Below are positions 27,670 to 37,211 of a DNA stretch of 64,000 nucleotides, in pieces (position 1 is the stretch's first letter; each line of letters starts with the position of its first letter). The stretch lies in contig JAFFZZ010000055.1 in assembly GCA_016933915.1 (NCBI GenBank), positions 1-64,000 on the forward strand, given 5' to 3'. A program made the position numbers and the translations under genes. Below the pieces are notes generated by a model. The model did no database searches, was not told the origin of the DNA, and saw only the letters and a list, made by a program, of their open reading frames with translations. The stretch is from Candidatus Babeliaceae bacterium. Lineage in GTDB: Bacteria > Babelota > Babeliae > Babelales > Babelaceae.

Positions 27670-28907
27670 AAACACGCTTGTCGCCGTCACAAACGATAGT
27701 TGCTGTTGATGTTGGGACAACAAAAATTTGTGTTCTCGTTGGCCATCGCATCAATGATAAGGCATGCGATATCATCGGTATTGGCCGAGCTCCGTCAACA
27801 GGTCTTGTGCGAGGAGTTGTTGTTGATGTTGGGCCAACAGTGAAATCGGTCAAGTCGGCAATTCAAGAAGCGGTCCTCATGGCTGGTTGTCCAATTGAAT
27901 CGGTTTATGTGGGGATCTCAGGAGCGCATATTCGTGCGTACCAGTCATCGGGGATGATTCCGATTAAACATGGTGTTGTCCGCGAGCCGGATTTGGCACG
28001 AGTTCTTGCATCTGCGTGTGCTATTCCATTACCTGATGATGAACAAATTCTTCATTCGTTGCCGCAGCAGTTTGTTATTGATGGAAAACATTCTGTTCGA
28101 GATCCATTACAGATGCATGGTATTCGGCTTGAAGCGCGAGTAAACCTTATCACTGGAAATATTACACAAGTTAAAAATTTGATTCAATGTTGTGAAGCCT
28201 CTGATGTTAAAGTTCATGATGTAGTTTTGGAGCCAATTGCTTCGGCGGATGCTGTCCTCAGTGAAGATGAGCGAGATCTTGGGGTTGCCCTTCTTGATAT
28301 TGGCGGGGGGACTTCTGATTTTGCTATTTACCAGCGAGGTGCAATTCGGCATACAAAGATTTTTCCTATAGCTGGTGCTCTCTTTACCAATGATGTTGCG
28401 CTTTGTTTACGAACGACGCGTGATGAGGCTGAAAGAATCAAGCGAACTTTTGGCTTTTTACAGGGACACGCTTTTGAGGGGATTCCGGAATTTTGTTCGG
28501 TTCATACTATCGATGGTAACGGTGATTTGCAGGTTCGTATTGACGATCTTTCACGTGTTTTAACGGCACGTGCAGAAGAACTCTTGCGTGTTGTGGCTCA
28601 AGAAATTGATCGCTTCAATTTACGTCCTTATATGCCTGCAGGTTTTGTTTTAACTGGTGGTGGTGCCCTTATGCGGGGGCTTGCGCCTTATGTAGAAAAA
28701 ATAGTAGGGGTACCAACACGAGTGGGTATTCCAAAAACTTTATCGGTTTATGATCTTGAGCTTCAGAGTCCTATGTATGCGACTGCGTATGGGCTTCTTC
28801 TCTATGCGATGAAGCAAGAGAGCGATATGCGTCGTTTACGAGATTCGGCATCTCTTCCGAGTCGGCTTTTCTGGAAGATGAAGTCATGGATAGCAGACTT
28901 CTTTTAA
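27666..28907 (+). CDS. ftsA: Cell division protein FtsA
   Basis: VAVDVGTTKICVLVG, GISGAHIRAYQSSGMI, VALLDIGGGTSDFAIY, FVLTGGGALMRGL. Confidence 0.93.
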   Translation: MKTRLSPSQTIVAVDVGTTKICVLVGHRINDKACDIIGIGRAPSTGLVRGVVVDVGPTVKSVKSAIQEAVLMAGCPIESVYVGISGAHIRAYQSSGMIPIKHGVVREPDLARVLASACAIPLPDDEQILHSLPQQFVIDGKHSVRDPLQMHGIRLEARVNLITGNITQVKNLIQCCEASDVKVHDVVLEPIASADAVLSEDERDLGVALLDIGGGTSDFAIYQRGAIRHTKIFPIAGALFTNDVALCLRTTRDEAERIKRTFGFLQGHAFEGIPEFCSVHTIDGNGDLQVRIDDLSRVLTARAEELLRVVAQEIDRFNLRPYMPAGFVLTGGGALMRGLAPYVEKIVGVPTRVGIPKTLSVYDLELQSPMYATAYGLLLYAMKQESDMRRLRDSASLPSRLFWKMKSWIADFF

Positions 28908-28922
28908 AAGGGGAGATGGGGG

Positions 28923-30263
28923 ATGGGGCGGATTTTTTTTTGGACAGGAATATCAATTTTAGTGTGTGGCTTACTGAACGCAGTTCCGGTAACATTGACT
29001 TGGATTGAGAAAAACGACCCGCAGTTTATTATTGCACGCGATGATTTCCGTCGTTTCTATCAACTTGAGATGCCAAAACAAAAATTTGCCTCTGGTTTTT
29101 ATCAATACCGCAACGTACTCTGGCTTATGGATCTTTTTTCGGCGCCAACATCTGAATTTAAAATGGTTAAATCTGCTCTTATGAGTGCAAAGGGTATGAA
29201 GGATTTTGTAGGTGCTGCACAGAAAGCGAGTCTTAAAATTCCTTCTCGAGAGGAAGCGGTTCAAAAGCGGAAGACGCTGGTAAGGAAACGCGTTGAGAAA
29301 AAGGAAGCGAAAAAGAGAAAAAAGATTAAAGATCCAGGAAGATTGTCGTTTCTTCGCATAAACGATCATTTCTCTGCGGTGCCAATAAATCCAGTGACTG
29401 TGCAGCGGATTAAACAATTTTGTACCGAAAAACAGTGTCTTCCTTTAGACAGTGAGAAGTTAGCGGGTCAGGTTATTGATCTTGCTTTTTATAATAAGGC
29501 AAAATATTTGAAACTTGGCAGTACGGAGACAACACGATCAAATGAGCAGGCCAAACTTTTCAAAGAAGTTTCGCGTTTAAGAAAATCATACGAAAATGGA
29601 ACTAGAAAAGAATCTGAAGCCAGAGCGGTCTTTGCTTTGTCTGCTTATGATCCTGTTGCTTTTTATAAAAGATTGGTTTCGTTTAAAAATTCGAATAATG
29701 CAGTTTTAGGCGTGCAGCTTTCTCTGGCGAAAGGGCGTCAACATGAGACAGCGCTTGTGGCCCAAAAAATTGGCGGGCGCGTAACTTATTTCTTTGCAGA
29801 TGCCGATTCCGGGTCTTTTAAATTTACTGATAAATTAGTGATGGTGGCATCAAAAAACAGGCTTAAGAAGCCAGGGTGTGAATATTATCCATCGGTGTAT
29901 GAAAATTATGATATTGCTTTAAGGTTGGTGTCTTGGCTATGCGAGGCTTCGCTGTCTGAGATTGATGATGCATTAGTGCGAGCCGTGGTGGCGCAAGTGA
30001 TTATGTGGAAGCGTGGGCGGGTGACCATTGAACGTCTGCGCGGAGCGAAGTTAAAGGTTCTGGATGTTACCCAAGAGATAACACGGGAAATTGAAGATCG
30101 TCTGCAGAAATATGGTCTTGTAACGAACAAACTATATCGTACGGTTTACAAACAGATCACTGCACCTGAGGCTCGGGATATGGTCACCAGGTCATTGAAA
30201 AAGAAAAAAATACCAACGGCGACAAAGACTAAAATTTTAAAAAGTCGTCAAAAACTTAAGTAA
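28923..30263 (+). CDS. Predicted exported/membrane-anchored protein, unknown function
   Basis: ORF 446 aa with N-terminal hydrophobic segment and Lys/Arg-rich regions. Confidence 0.65.
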   Translation: MGRIFFWTGISILVCGLLNAVPVTLTWIEKNDPQFIIARDDFRRFYQLEMPKQKFASGFYQYRNVLWLMDLFSAPTSEFKMVKSALMSAKGMKDFVGAAQKASLKIPSREEAVQKRKTLVRKRVEKKEAKKRKKIKDPGRLSFLRINDHFSAVPINPVTVQRIKQFCTEKQCLPLDSEKLAGQVIDLAFYNKAKYLKLGSTETTRSNEQAKLFKEVSRLRKSYENGTRKESEARAVFALSAYDPVAFYKRLVSFKNSNNAVLGVQLSLAKGRQHETALVAQKIGGRVTYFFADADSGSFKFTDKLVMVASKNRLKKPGCEYYPSVYENYDIALRLVSWLCEASLSEIDDALVRAVVAQVIMWKRGRVTIERLRGAKLKVLDVTQEITREIEDRLQKYGLVTNKLYRTVYKQITAPEARDMVTRSLKKKKIPTATKTKILKSRQKLK

Positions 30264-30936
30264 TGATGCGACCATCGGCGAGTACGATGGTTCGTTCTGT
30301 TGATTGTGCTAATTCATTATCGTGAGTAACAATAATAAAGGTAATGTGGTGTTCATTGTTGAGATGTTTAAAGATCTCGAGAATTTGGGCGCCGGTTTTT
30401 GAATCAAGATTTCCCGTTGGCTCGTCAGCAAGAATGAGAAGGGGCGCATTTATTATAGCCCGTGCGATTGAAACGCGCTGACGTTCGCCGCCGGAGAGTT
30501 GGTGTGGATAATAGCGTGCGCGATGTGAAAGGCCGGTTGCATTTAAAACCTCGCGTGCTTTTATGCGTGCTTCTCGTTCGCTAATGCCGGCGTAGAGTTG
30601 GGGAAGTGCAACATTGTCGAGTGCTGTCAGATCGTTCAAAAGATTGAAGGTTTGAAAAATGAATCCGATTTTGCGGTTGCGAATATGAGCAAGCTTATCT
30701 GAATCTGCTTGTGAGATGTCGTAATCTTCAAAATAATAGGTTCCTGTTGTTGGATAATCTAGGCATCCAAGAATGTTCATGAGAGTTGTTTTTCCTGAGC
30801 CGGATTTTCCGACAATCGAGATAAATTCTCCTCCCTCAACTTCAATTGAGATGTCCTTTAATATCTCAAGTTCTGAGTCATCCGTTTTGAAAGTTTTTGT
30901 CAGCTTTTCTGTTTTTATGAGAGGCATAGTGGTCAC
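30256..30936 (-). CDS. ABC transporter ATP-binding protein (MacB/LolD type)
   Basis: GKSGSGKTTLMNILG, LSGGERQRVSIARAI, LLILADEPTGNLD. Confidence 0.95.
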   Translation of the reverse strand: MTTMPLIKTEKLTKTFKTDDSELEILKDISIEVEGGEFISIVGKSGSGKTTLMNILGCLDYPTTGTYYFEDYDISQADSDKLAHIRNRKIGFIFQTFNLLNDLTALDNVALPQLYAGISEREARIKAREVLNATGLSHRARYYPHQLSGGERQRVSIARAIINAPLLILADEPTGNLDSKTGAQILEIFKHLNNEHHITFIIVTHDNELAQSTERTIVLADGRIIT

Positions 30937-32165
30937 CGATGGTAAAGTGCATCTACAGGGTTAAGGCGTGATGCTTGACGAGCAGGAAAATAGCCAAAGA
31001 AAAGGCCAACCAGGAAAGTGATTATAAGTGATACCAGGAGCGGCTTAAGTTCAATAATGCCGGGAATTGTGGTGTAAGTACTTAAAAATTTTACTGCCGC
31101 TATTCCAGTAAGAATGCCGATGATCCCCCCGACTAAACAGAGAGTAAGGGCTTCAATGAGAAATTGTGCTTGAATGGCACGGCGTGTTGCGCCGATGGCG
31201 AGACGGATTCCAATTTCTCGAGTTCTTTCATAGACCGAAACGAGCATGATATTCATGATTCCAATGCCGCCGACAAGAAGCGATATTGAAGCAGCGAGCA
31301 ATCCGAAAAGTTGAATTATTTCTGATGCGGTCTCTGCAGATTGCGCTATAGATTGCTGATCAAAGATAGTAAAATCATCTTCACCGCCCGGTTCAATTTC
31401 GTGCGTTTGGCGAAGGGTCCGTGCAATTTTTCTAAGTCCTTCCCCTTTTATCTCTTCTTTGCCAAGTTTTGCTGCTACAAAATCGACTTCACGACCAAGC
31501 TTTTCTGGCTTTTTAAAATATTTTTTTGCTGTTGTCCAGGGTATATAGCCCCGTTTATTGGGATCTTCTGTTCCCCAGAACTCTGATTTGTGAGCAAGAA
31601 CCCCTATAACCATGAATGGAAGTCTTTTAATACGAATAATTTTATTAAGTGGGGATTCCTTTTTGAAGAGTATTTTTGCAAGAACGTCGCCAAGTACTAT
31701 AACATTTGCCCTTGTTTTTACCTGCTGGTTGGTGAAAAACATTCCTTGTGCAACATGTTGATCAGTGATATCAAGCATGGCGGGTGAAGTGCCAAAGATA
31801 TGTTCTTGTGCTGCGGTTGTGCCACGAGTGATCTGCTCACGAACTTCAAATCCAGGAGTGATAAGTTTTACACTTGAAACAGCATTTTTTATTGCATACA
31901 TATCTTTTTGGGTTAATCGTGCGGGTCTTGCTAAATTTGAACGGACGCGTCCCCGTTCTATAACGTTCCCCGGAATAATGTACAGAGAGTTTTCACCGAG
32001 AGCTAGAATTTGAGCTTTAATACGTTGTTCAGCGCCACGTCCGATAGAAAAGGTGACGATAATAGCGAGAATTCCGATCATGATACCAAGAACGGTGAGG
32101 AACGATCTTCCCGGGTGACGCTTTATAACGAGGAATGAGGTTCGTAGGAGGATGTATGGGTTCAT
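30933..32165 (-). CDS. ABC transporter permease (MacB/FtsX-like)
   Basis: FLTVLGIMIGILAIIVTFSIGRGAEQ; VGGIGIMNIMLVSVYERTREIGIRLAIGATRR. Confidence 0.94.
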   Translation of the reverse strand: MNPYILLRTSFLVIKRHPGRSFLTVLGIMIGILAIIVTFSIGRGAEQRIKAQILALGENSLYIIPGNVIERGRVRSNLARPARLTQKDMYAIKNAVSSVKLITPGFEVREQITRGTTAAQEHIFGTSPAMLDITDQHVAQGMFFTNQQVKTRANVIVLGDVLAKILFKKESPLNKIIRIKRLPFMVIGVLAHKSEFWGTEDPNKRGYIPWTTAKKYFKKPEKLGREVDFVAAKLGKEEIKGEGLRKIARTLRQTHEIEPGGEDDFTIFDQQSIAQSAETASEIIQLFGLLAASISLLVGGIGIMNIMLVSVYERTREIGIRLAIGATRRAIQAQFLIEALTLCLVGGIIGILTGIAAVKFLSTYTTIPGIIELKPLLVSLIITFLVGLFFGYFPARQASRLNPVDALYHR

Positions 32166-33355
32166 TGGAGCCCTGAGGAGAAGAATTTTTTAAATAACTT
32201 TTCCATAGCATTTTCTTCGACGGTGTCATCAATGATTAAGTCGTTTTCGTTAATACCGCTGACAACTTCAAAGAATGCTCCATCTGAGATACCAATTTTA
32301 ATGGGTACCTCAACGAAGCTTTTATCGCGAAATACCCATATAAATTTATAATCGCCGAGCTTGAGAAGCTCTGCCTTTTTTTCGGGTGAAAGCGGTTTGA
32401 AGGCATAACCCTTCAGCTTGGCGATTTTATCTAAAATGGCTGGGTTAATGGTAAACTGTTGTCCTTGTACCGTGAGTGTGTTTTCACGTTTGGCTATGAC
32501 AATTTCTGCATCTACCGTCATACCCGGCTTAAGCAACTTTTCACTGTTGTCGATAGGGATGGTTGCCAAATAACTGACTGTTCCACCCTTTTCGATTGGA
32601 TTATTGCTTATATCAGTAATAGTGCATTTACATGTTTTTCTTGGATATGCGTCATAAGATAATTGCGCAGCCATACCCTTTTTAATGATGCCGACATTAC
32701 TCTCATCAATCTCTATTTTTGCTTCCATTTTACTGATATCTTTTGCGATGGTGTAAATAACGGTACCAAGTCCAAAGTTGGTGACCGCTTCTCCTTCGCT
32801 GCAGATTTTGCCAATAATGATACCGTTTTCCGGGGCCGTTATTTTTTTACGTTTAAAAATATATTCGGCGTATTCAAGTTTTGCTTTACGAATTTCAACT
32901 TCTTGCATTGCAGTGGTAAGATCGCGATCAATTTTTTCGAATTCATCATCCGAAATAAATTTTCCCTCATACAGTGCTTTTTGGCGCGTGTGGAACGCTT
33001 TGGTATAGATAAGTTGGGCCTTGGCTTGCTCAAGCGCAGCTTTGTAACCACGGACTTCGCTGTCGCCTTTTCCATCATCAACAATAGCGAGAAGTTGCCC
33101 TTTTTTGACGACTTCATTTTCATCGACGAGCATTTTTTCTAGGATACCGGGAACCAAACTACCTACCTTGAGCAGATCTTCCGGTTTGAGTGCTCCTGTA
33201 GCACGAACAATATGCGCAACTGCGCGACGAACAGGTTTTTTCACCGAATAAAGTTTTTCCTCAACGTGTGGAAAAAGGTAGCGGTAGAGTCCGTAGCCGC
33301 AAAGTACTATAAATATTGCGAAAAGAAAGCGGAATATAAAAGCACGATAATTCAT
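32162..33355 (-). CDS. Periplasmic adaptor protein (MacA/HlyD family)
   Basis: VPGILEKMLVDENEVVKKGQLLAIVDDG; alpha-hairpin; ITAPENGIIIGKICSEGEAV. Confidence 0.9.
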   Translation of the reverse strand: MNYRAFIFRFLFAIFIVLCGYGLYRYLFPHVEEKLYSVKKPVRRAVAHIVRATGALKPEDLLKVGSLVPGILEKMLVDENEVVKKGQLLAIVDDGKGDSEVRGYKAALEQAKAQLIYTKAFHTRQKALYEGKFISDDEFEKIDRDLTTAMQEVEIRKAKLEYAEYIFKRKKITAPENGIIIGKICSEGEAVTNFGLGTVIYTIAKDISKMEAKIEIDESNVGIIKKGMAAQLSYDAYPRKTCKCTITDISNNPIEKGGTVSYLATIPIDNSEKLLKPGMTVDAEIVIAKRENTLTVQGQQFTINPAILDKIAKLKGYAFKPLSPEKKAELLKLGDYKFIWVFRDKSFVEVPIKIGISDGAFFEVVSGINENDLIIDDTVEENAMEKLFKKFFSSGLQ

Positions 33356-34692
33356 GGTGAACTATTTCCTTTTTTGGGGAGCGAGGCGTCAAGAATGAGA
33401 GAGGTACGATTACGAGGACTTCCTGCTTGGAAAAGGAGCTGTTCGTAGAGCCAAGCGGCATAGTTTGCAGCCTGGGCAAGTGCATACTCACGTTTTTTCC
33501 AATCACTTTGTGCGCGAACAAATTCTATCCGAGAGATAAGCCCAACCGCGTATGCTTTTTTCTGCCGAAGAAATTCTTTCCGTGCTTCACCGAGGGTAAC
33601 AACCTGTTTACGGAGTGTTTCTACCTGATTTTTAAAATCATGAAATGCCGTTTTAACTTCAAGGGCGATGGTAAATTCAGCGCGTTTTTTTGAGAGCACT
33701 TTTTCTAGACGGTGTGCTCGCGCTTTTCGTGCTCGTGCGACATTAGCAAAACCATCAAAGGTCCAGTCCATTTCCAATCCTACTACCCAAGGATAGGAAT
33801 AGTAGCCGACATCGAGTACCGGACGGTTATAATGATCTTTGTAGAGCCCAACATTAAGTGAGAGTGTTGGCATGTAGCTGAATGCTGCCTGGCGAAAGTC
33901 AATATCGGCAAGCTCAATCTCTTGATCAAAAATGGGAAATTCGGGTCGATTGTTTTTTGCTTCAGCAAGATATTCGTCAAGAGATGCTGTTTGGGCAGTT
34001 TGGAAAGATTTGGCAAGGAGCAGATCAAGTGACGGTCGTCTTAATTTCTTTACATCCTTTTCTACCGTTGTTTCGAGGCTCTCCTTTTTTTTGTCTGTGT
34101 CCTCAGCAAAGATGGCTACCTCGGTCAAAATATCTTGAAGATCTTTCCGGGCACGTTCAAGATCAAGATCAGAGAGTGTTCCAACACGGTTTTCGCGTTC
34201 TGCTCTTCGAAATTCAGCTGTCCCTGTTTTGGCAAGTGCAAGCTGGTACGGATCCCCAAATAATTGATTGCAATAATCTAAATAAGTTCCGCGTGTGTTA
34301 CGAACAATTTCATCATGAAAGCGGCTTCGCTGAAGAATAGTTATTTTTTCTTGTGCCATGACGCGATCATATTCGAGTTGTGGCCCCGCTGCGTTAAAGA
34401 TAACTTGCGAAGCGAGAACACGTCCCTGTTTTGTTGGGTAAAGGTAATCACGGCTACTTTGGAAAATTCCGCTTACCTTAATCTGCGGCATGTAGCCGCT
34501 CCACGCAATCCATTCGTCTTGTTCAAGCCCACGTAGTTTGGCATCTATTGCTTCAAGGTCAGATCGATTATAGGTGGCGTAAGCGGTAAGCTGTTCGAGG
34601 GAAAAGAGGTCGTCATTTGTTGTAGTATCTGCCTGCAGAGCACACCCTGAGACACAGAGCAACGTGCCAAGAAGTAATAGAACGCGCTCCAC
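33352..34692 (-). CDS. TolC-like outer membrane efflux protein
   Basis: Signal peptide/lipobox-like LCVSGC; two-fold coiled-coil OEP pattern; operon context. Confidence 0.82.
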   Translation of the reverse strand: MERVLLLLGTLLCVSGCALQADTTTNDDLFSLEQLTAYATYNRSDLEAIDAKLRGLEQDEWIAWSGYMPQIKVSGIFQSSRDYLYPTKQGRVLASQVIFNAAGPQLEYDRVMAQEKITILQRSRFHDEIVRNTRGTYLDYCNQLFGDPYQLALAKTGTAEFRRAERENRVGTLSDLDLERARKDLQDILTEVAIFAEDTDKKKESLETTVEKDVKKLRRPSLDLLLAKSFQTAQTASLDEYLAEAKNNRPEFPIFDQEIELADIDFRQAAFSYMPTLSLNVGLYKDHYNRPVLDVGYYSYPWVVGLEMDWTFDGFANVARARKARAHRLEKVLSKKRAEFTIALEVKTAFHDFKNQVETLRKQVVTLGEARKEFLRQKKAYAVGLISRIEFVRAQSDWKKREYALAQAANYAAWLYEQLLFQAGSPRNRTSLILDASLPKKGNSSP

Positions 34693-34769
34693 AACACATC
34701 CTCCTTTTCTGATGGGTTTGGAGATTATTCTACACAGGCCTCTTCTTTTTTACAATGGAAAGAGAATTT

Positions 34770-35735
34770 TTAAATTTCTTTTTGTTGCCACTCTTTGAGA
34801 GTTTTCTTTTGATGGTCTGTCAGGTAGTTCTGCTGTGCATCAAGTTGTGCAAGTTTACATGCCGTTTTTGGCATTTTACCCTCAATAGCACGTGCAATCA
34901 CCTTAGGGTTGTCCTTTATAATTTTTTCACCAATAGTTTTATTGGTAAGGAAGAGATCGTGGAATGGTTGGTCACCGAGGTTCGAATCAAAAAGCTTTTC
35001 AACTAAGAATCTTTCGTCTTCTAGAAGCTTTTTGTCAGTGATGTTTTTTGCGTACTGTTCAACGATTTTTATGAAAAGCTCTTTGTTTTTTGTTCCTGCA
35101 ATCATGTTGATATGTTTTGGGCCAATGAGTTCTCTGAGCTCTTGAAGAAGCAAAATTTGATTTGCGATAGGATAACTATCGGGGAGTTCTTCTTTACCTT
35201 CAACAATGCATGGACGAAGTGCCTCAAGAAGAATATCGACATTACTGTTTTTCTTCCGCTTTATTAGGATGTCGGCAAATCGTTTGTTGAAAAGGAGGTA
35301 TTGGTTAGGGAAATCGGAAAGTTTGATCTGTGGGGATAAAAATTCATTCCAACACCATTTGTTTAAGTCATCTTTTGCTCTGGAAAAATCGTTTTCATTT
35401 TTGGTTTCAGCGAGGTAGAAGAAGAGAGTACGCCCCTCAGAATCGATTGCGTTAAAATTTGGGGTGAGGGGACTGAACCAGGTTTGTCTGGTGAAGAAGA
35501 TTCCGTTTTCGTGATTCAGTGTTTGGAGAGAGTAATCTGGTAAATTGTTTCGTAACTTAGTGACAGCAATAGCGGTAGCTAAAAAGCAGGCAGACGCAAG
35601 ACTTCCCCAGAAACACGCTTTTTTGTGGGTTGATAACCAGCCAATGAACGATGTAAATGAACCGTTCTGTGCGTTGAGTTGGCTGTTACCGAGAAACAAA
35701 CCGACACAGAGAATTAAAAATAGTTTTTTCATCTC
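34770..35735 (-). CDS. Predicted exported protein, unknown function
   Basis: Likely start at MEMKKLFLILCVGLFLGNSQLNAQ (exact Met uncertain). Confidence 0.65.
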   Translation of the reverse strand, partial: EMKKLFLILCVGLFLGNSQLNAQNGSFTSFIGWLSTHKKACFWGSLASACFLATAIAVTKLRNNLPDYSLQTLNHENGIFFTRQTWFSPLTPNFNAIDSEGRTLFFYLAETKNENDFSRAKDDLNKWCWNEFLSPQIKLSDFPNQYLLFNKRFADILIKRKKNSNVDILLEALRPCIVEGKEELPDSYPIANQILLLQELRELIGPKHINMIAGTKNKELFIKIVEQYAKNITDKKLLEDERFLVEKLFDSNLGDQPFHDLFLTNKTIGEKIIKDNPKVIARAIEGKMPKTACKLAQLDAQQNYLTDHQKKTLKEWQQKEI

Positions 35736-35750
35736 CATTTCCCCTTTCAA

Positions 35751-36512
35751 TTATAAGAGTTGCTTGGTGTAAGCGATATAGCCAAGATTATGATATGGTA
35801 ACCGATAATGTTCGTTTGCTTCAATCGCCTTTTTAAGAAGTGGGATAGCTTCGTTAACTTTGTCTTGAAGATACAGAACACAAGCGAGATCGTTTAATGT
35901 TGCAAAGTTTGCTGCATTGCGTTCGAGAGACTGGTGAAACCATTCTGTAGCATCATCAAGATTATTTTGGTCGAATGCTGTTGTTCCCAAATTATGGTAG
36001 GCGTAGTCAAAGGCCGGGGCTTTTTCAATAGCCTCTTTAAAATACTTAATCGCTGCTTCTCGGTCGCCTCCTTGAAGGCAGGAGATGCCAAGATTGTTCA
36101 GAATAGGTGCGCTGTTTAGGTCAAGCTGGTGAGCTTTTTCTAATTCTTCACGCGCAGGACCGCTCATCTCAGTCGAGATAAAGAGGGTGCCTAGATTATA
36201 GTGTGCCCCAACGCATTTGTTATCAGTTTCGATTGCACGTTTCAGAAATTGTGCTCCCTCAGCTATAGCTCCTTGAGCCGCTAAAATGGCGCCAATATTA
36301 TTCATGAGCTCGGGTGATTGAGGTGCTGCCTCTAGAGCATTTTTATATGCTTCAGTAGTTTTTAAAATGTCCTGTTGATCAAAGAAGGAGTTTGCTTGCT
36401 CAAGAAATGTGGTTGCTTGTTCTGAGAGATTAGGAGCTTTATTGTAGTAAAGATATGGGGCGGTGAGTGTGGTCGTCATGAGACGTTTTTTCTCTGAGAA
36501 GTGTGCGGTCAT
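35751..36512 (-). CDS. Tetratricopeptide-repeat protein
   Basis: Repeated 34-aa patterns, e.g. PQSPELMNNIGAILAAQGAIAEGAQFLKRAIETDNKCVGAHYNLGTLF. Confidence 0.92.
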   Translation of the reverse strand: MTAHFSEKKRLMTTTLTAPYLYYNKAPNLSEQATTFLEQANSFFDQQDILKTTEAYKNALEAAPQSPELMNNIGAILAAQGAIAEGAQFLKRAIETDNKCVGAHYNLGTLFISTEMSGPAREELEKAHQLDLNSAPILNNLGISCLQGGDREAAIKYFKEAIEKAPAFDYAYHNLGTTAFDQNNLDDATEWFHQSLERNAANFATLNDLACVLYLQDKVNEAIPLLKKAIEANEHYRLPYHNLGYIAYTKQLL

Positions 36513-36570
36513 AGCACTCCTTGTTAAAATAAAACTGATGTTTGTTCACCCTGAAAAGGATATCAAAAAT

Positions 36571-37131
36571 CTAAGATCTAAGCTGTGCGGCAGAGATAAT
36601 GTTATTCATGTTGATAGCGGGCCATCTTAATTGTCGGTGAATATTCTGAAGCCATATACGAGATAAAAAACCTGTTGAAAGCCCCAGGAGCGCAAAGCCC
36701 GTAAATGCTTTACCGTTGAAGAGGAGACCAGGAACCTTATTCCAGTTAAGATAAGCTTTCAAAAGCATCTGAATGGTAAGTGGGTTGTTTTCATTCCCAT
36801 AAAATTCACCGAGACCGCCGATAATAAGGTTTGTAGCGAGTGCAATTCCTAAAACGCCCCCATTGGTAGTAATATCATTTTTTTTATGCAATATCGTGCC
36901 GAGTCCGAGATTTATAAGAAACGTTAGCGTATAGTAACCGATGATGGCACCAGTTGTTGTTTGTACCTCTTTGCTTTTGTCGTTCAGAGCGTCATGAAGA
37001 AAGTTTGTTATTGGTTTGCCAACGTTACGGTAAAGCCAAGAAGCATCATTTTTTCCTGATCCAATAGGAAGAAGTGGATTAACACAGAAGAGGCAACAAA
37101 GAAAGAGAGAAAAAAAACTACATCTTTTCAT
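36571..37131 (-). CDS. Predicted membrane protein, unknown function
   Basis: ORF 186 aa with signal-like N-terminus and several hydrophobic segments. Confidence 0.65.
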   Translation of the reverse strand: MKRCSFFSLFLCCLFCVNPLLPIGSGKNDASWLYRNVGKPITNFLHDALNDKSKEVQTTTGAIIGYYTLTFLINLGLGTILHKKNDITTNGGVLGIALATNLIIGGLGEFYGNENNPLTIQMLLKAYLNWNKVPGLLFNGKAFTGFALLGLSTGFLSRIWLQNIHRQLRWPAINMNNIISAAQLRS

Positions 37132-37211
37132 AATTTCCCCTAAATTCTCTAATTTTTTATTTCTCCTTTATTCTAAACAATCTGAACTTTTTTGCAAGCT
37201 TGGCGGTTGGC

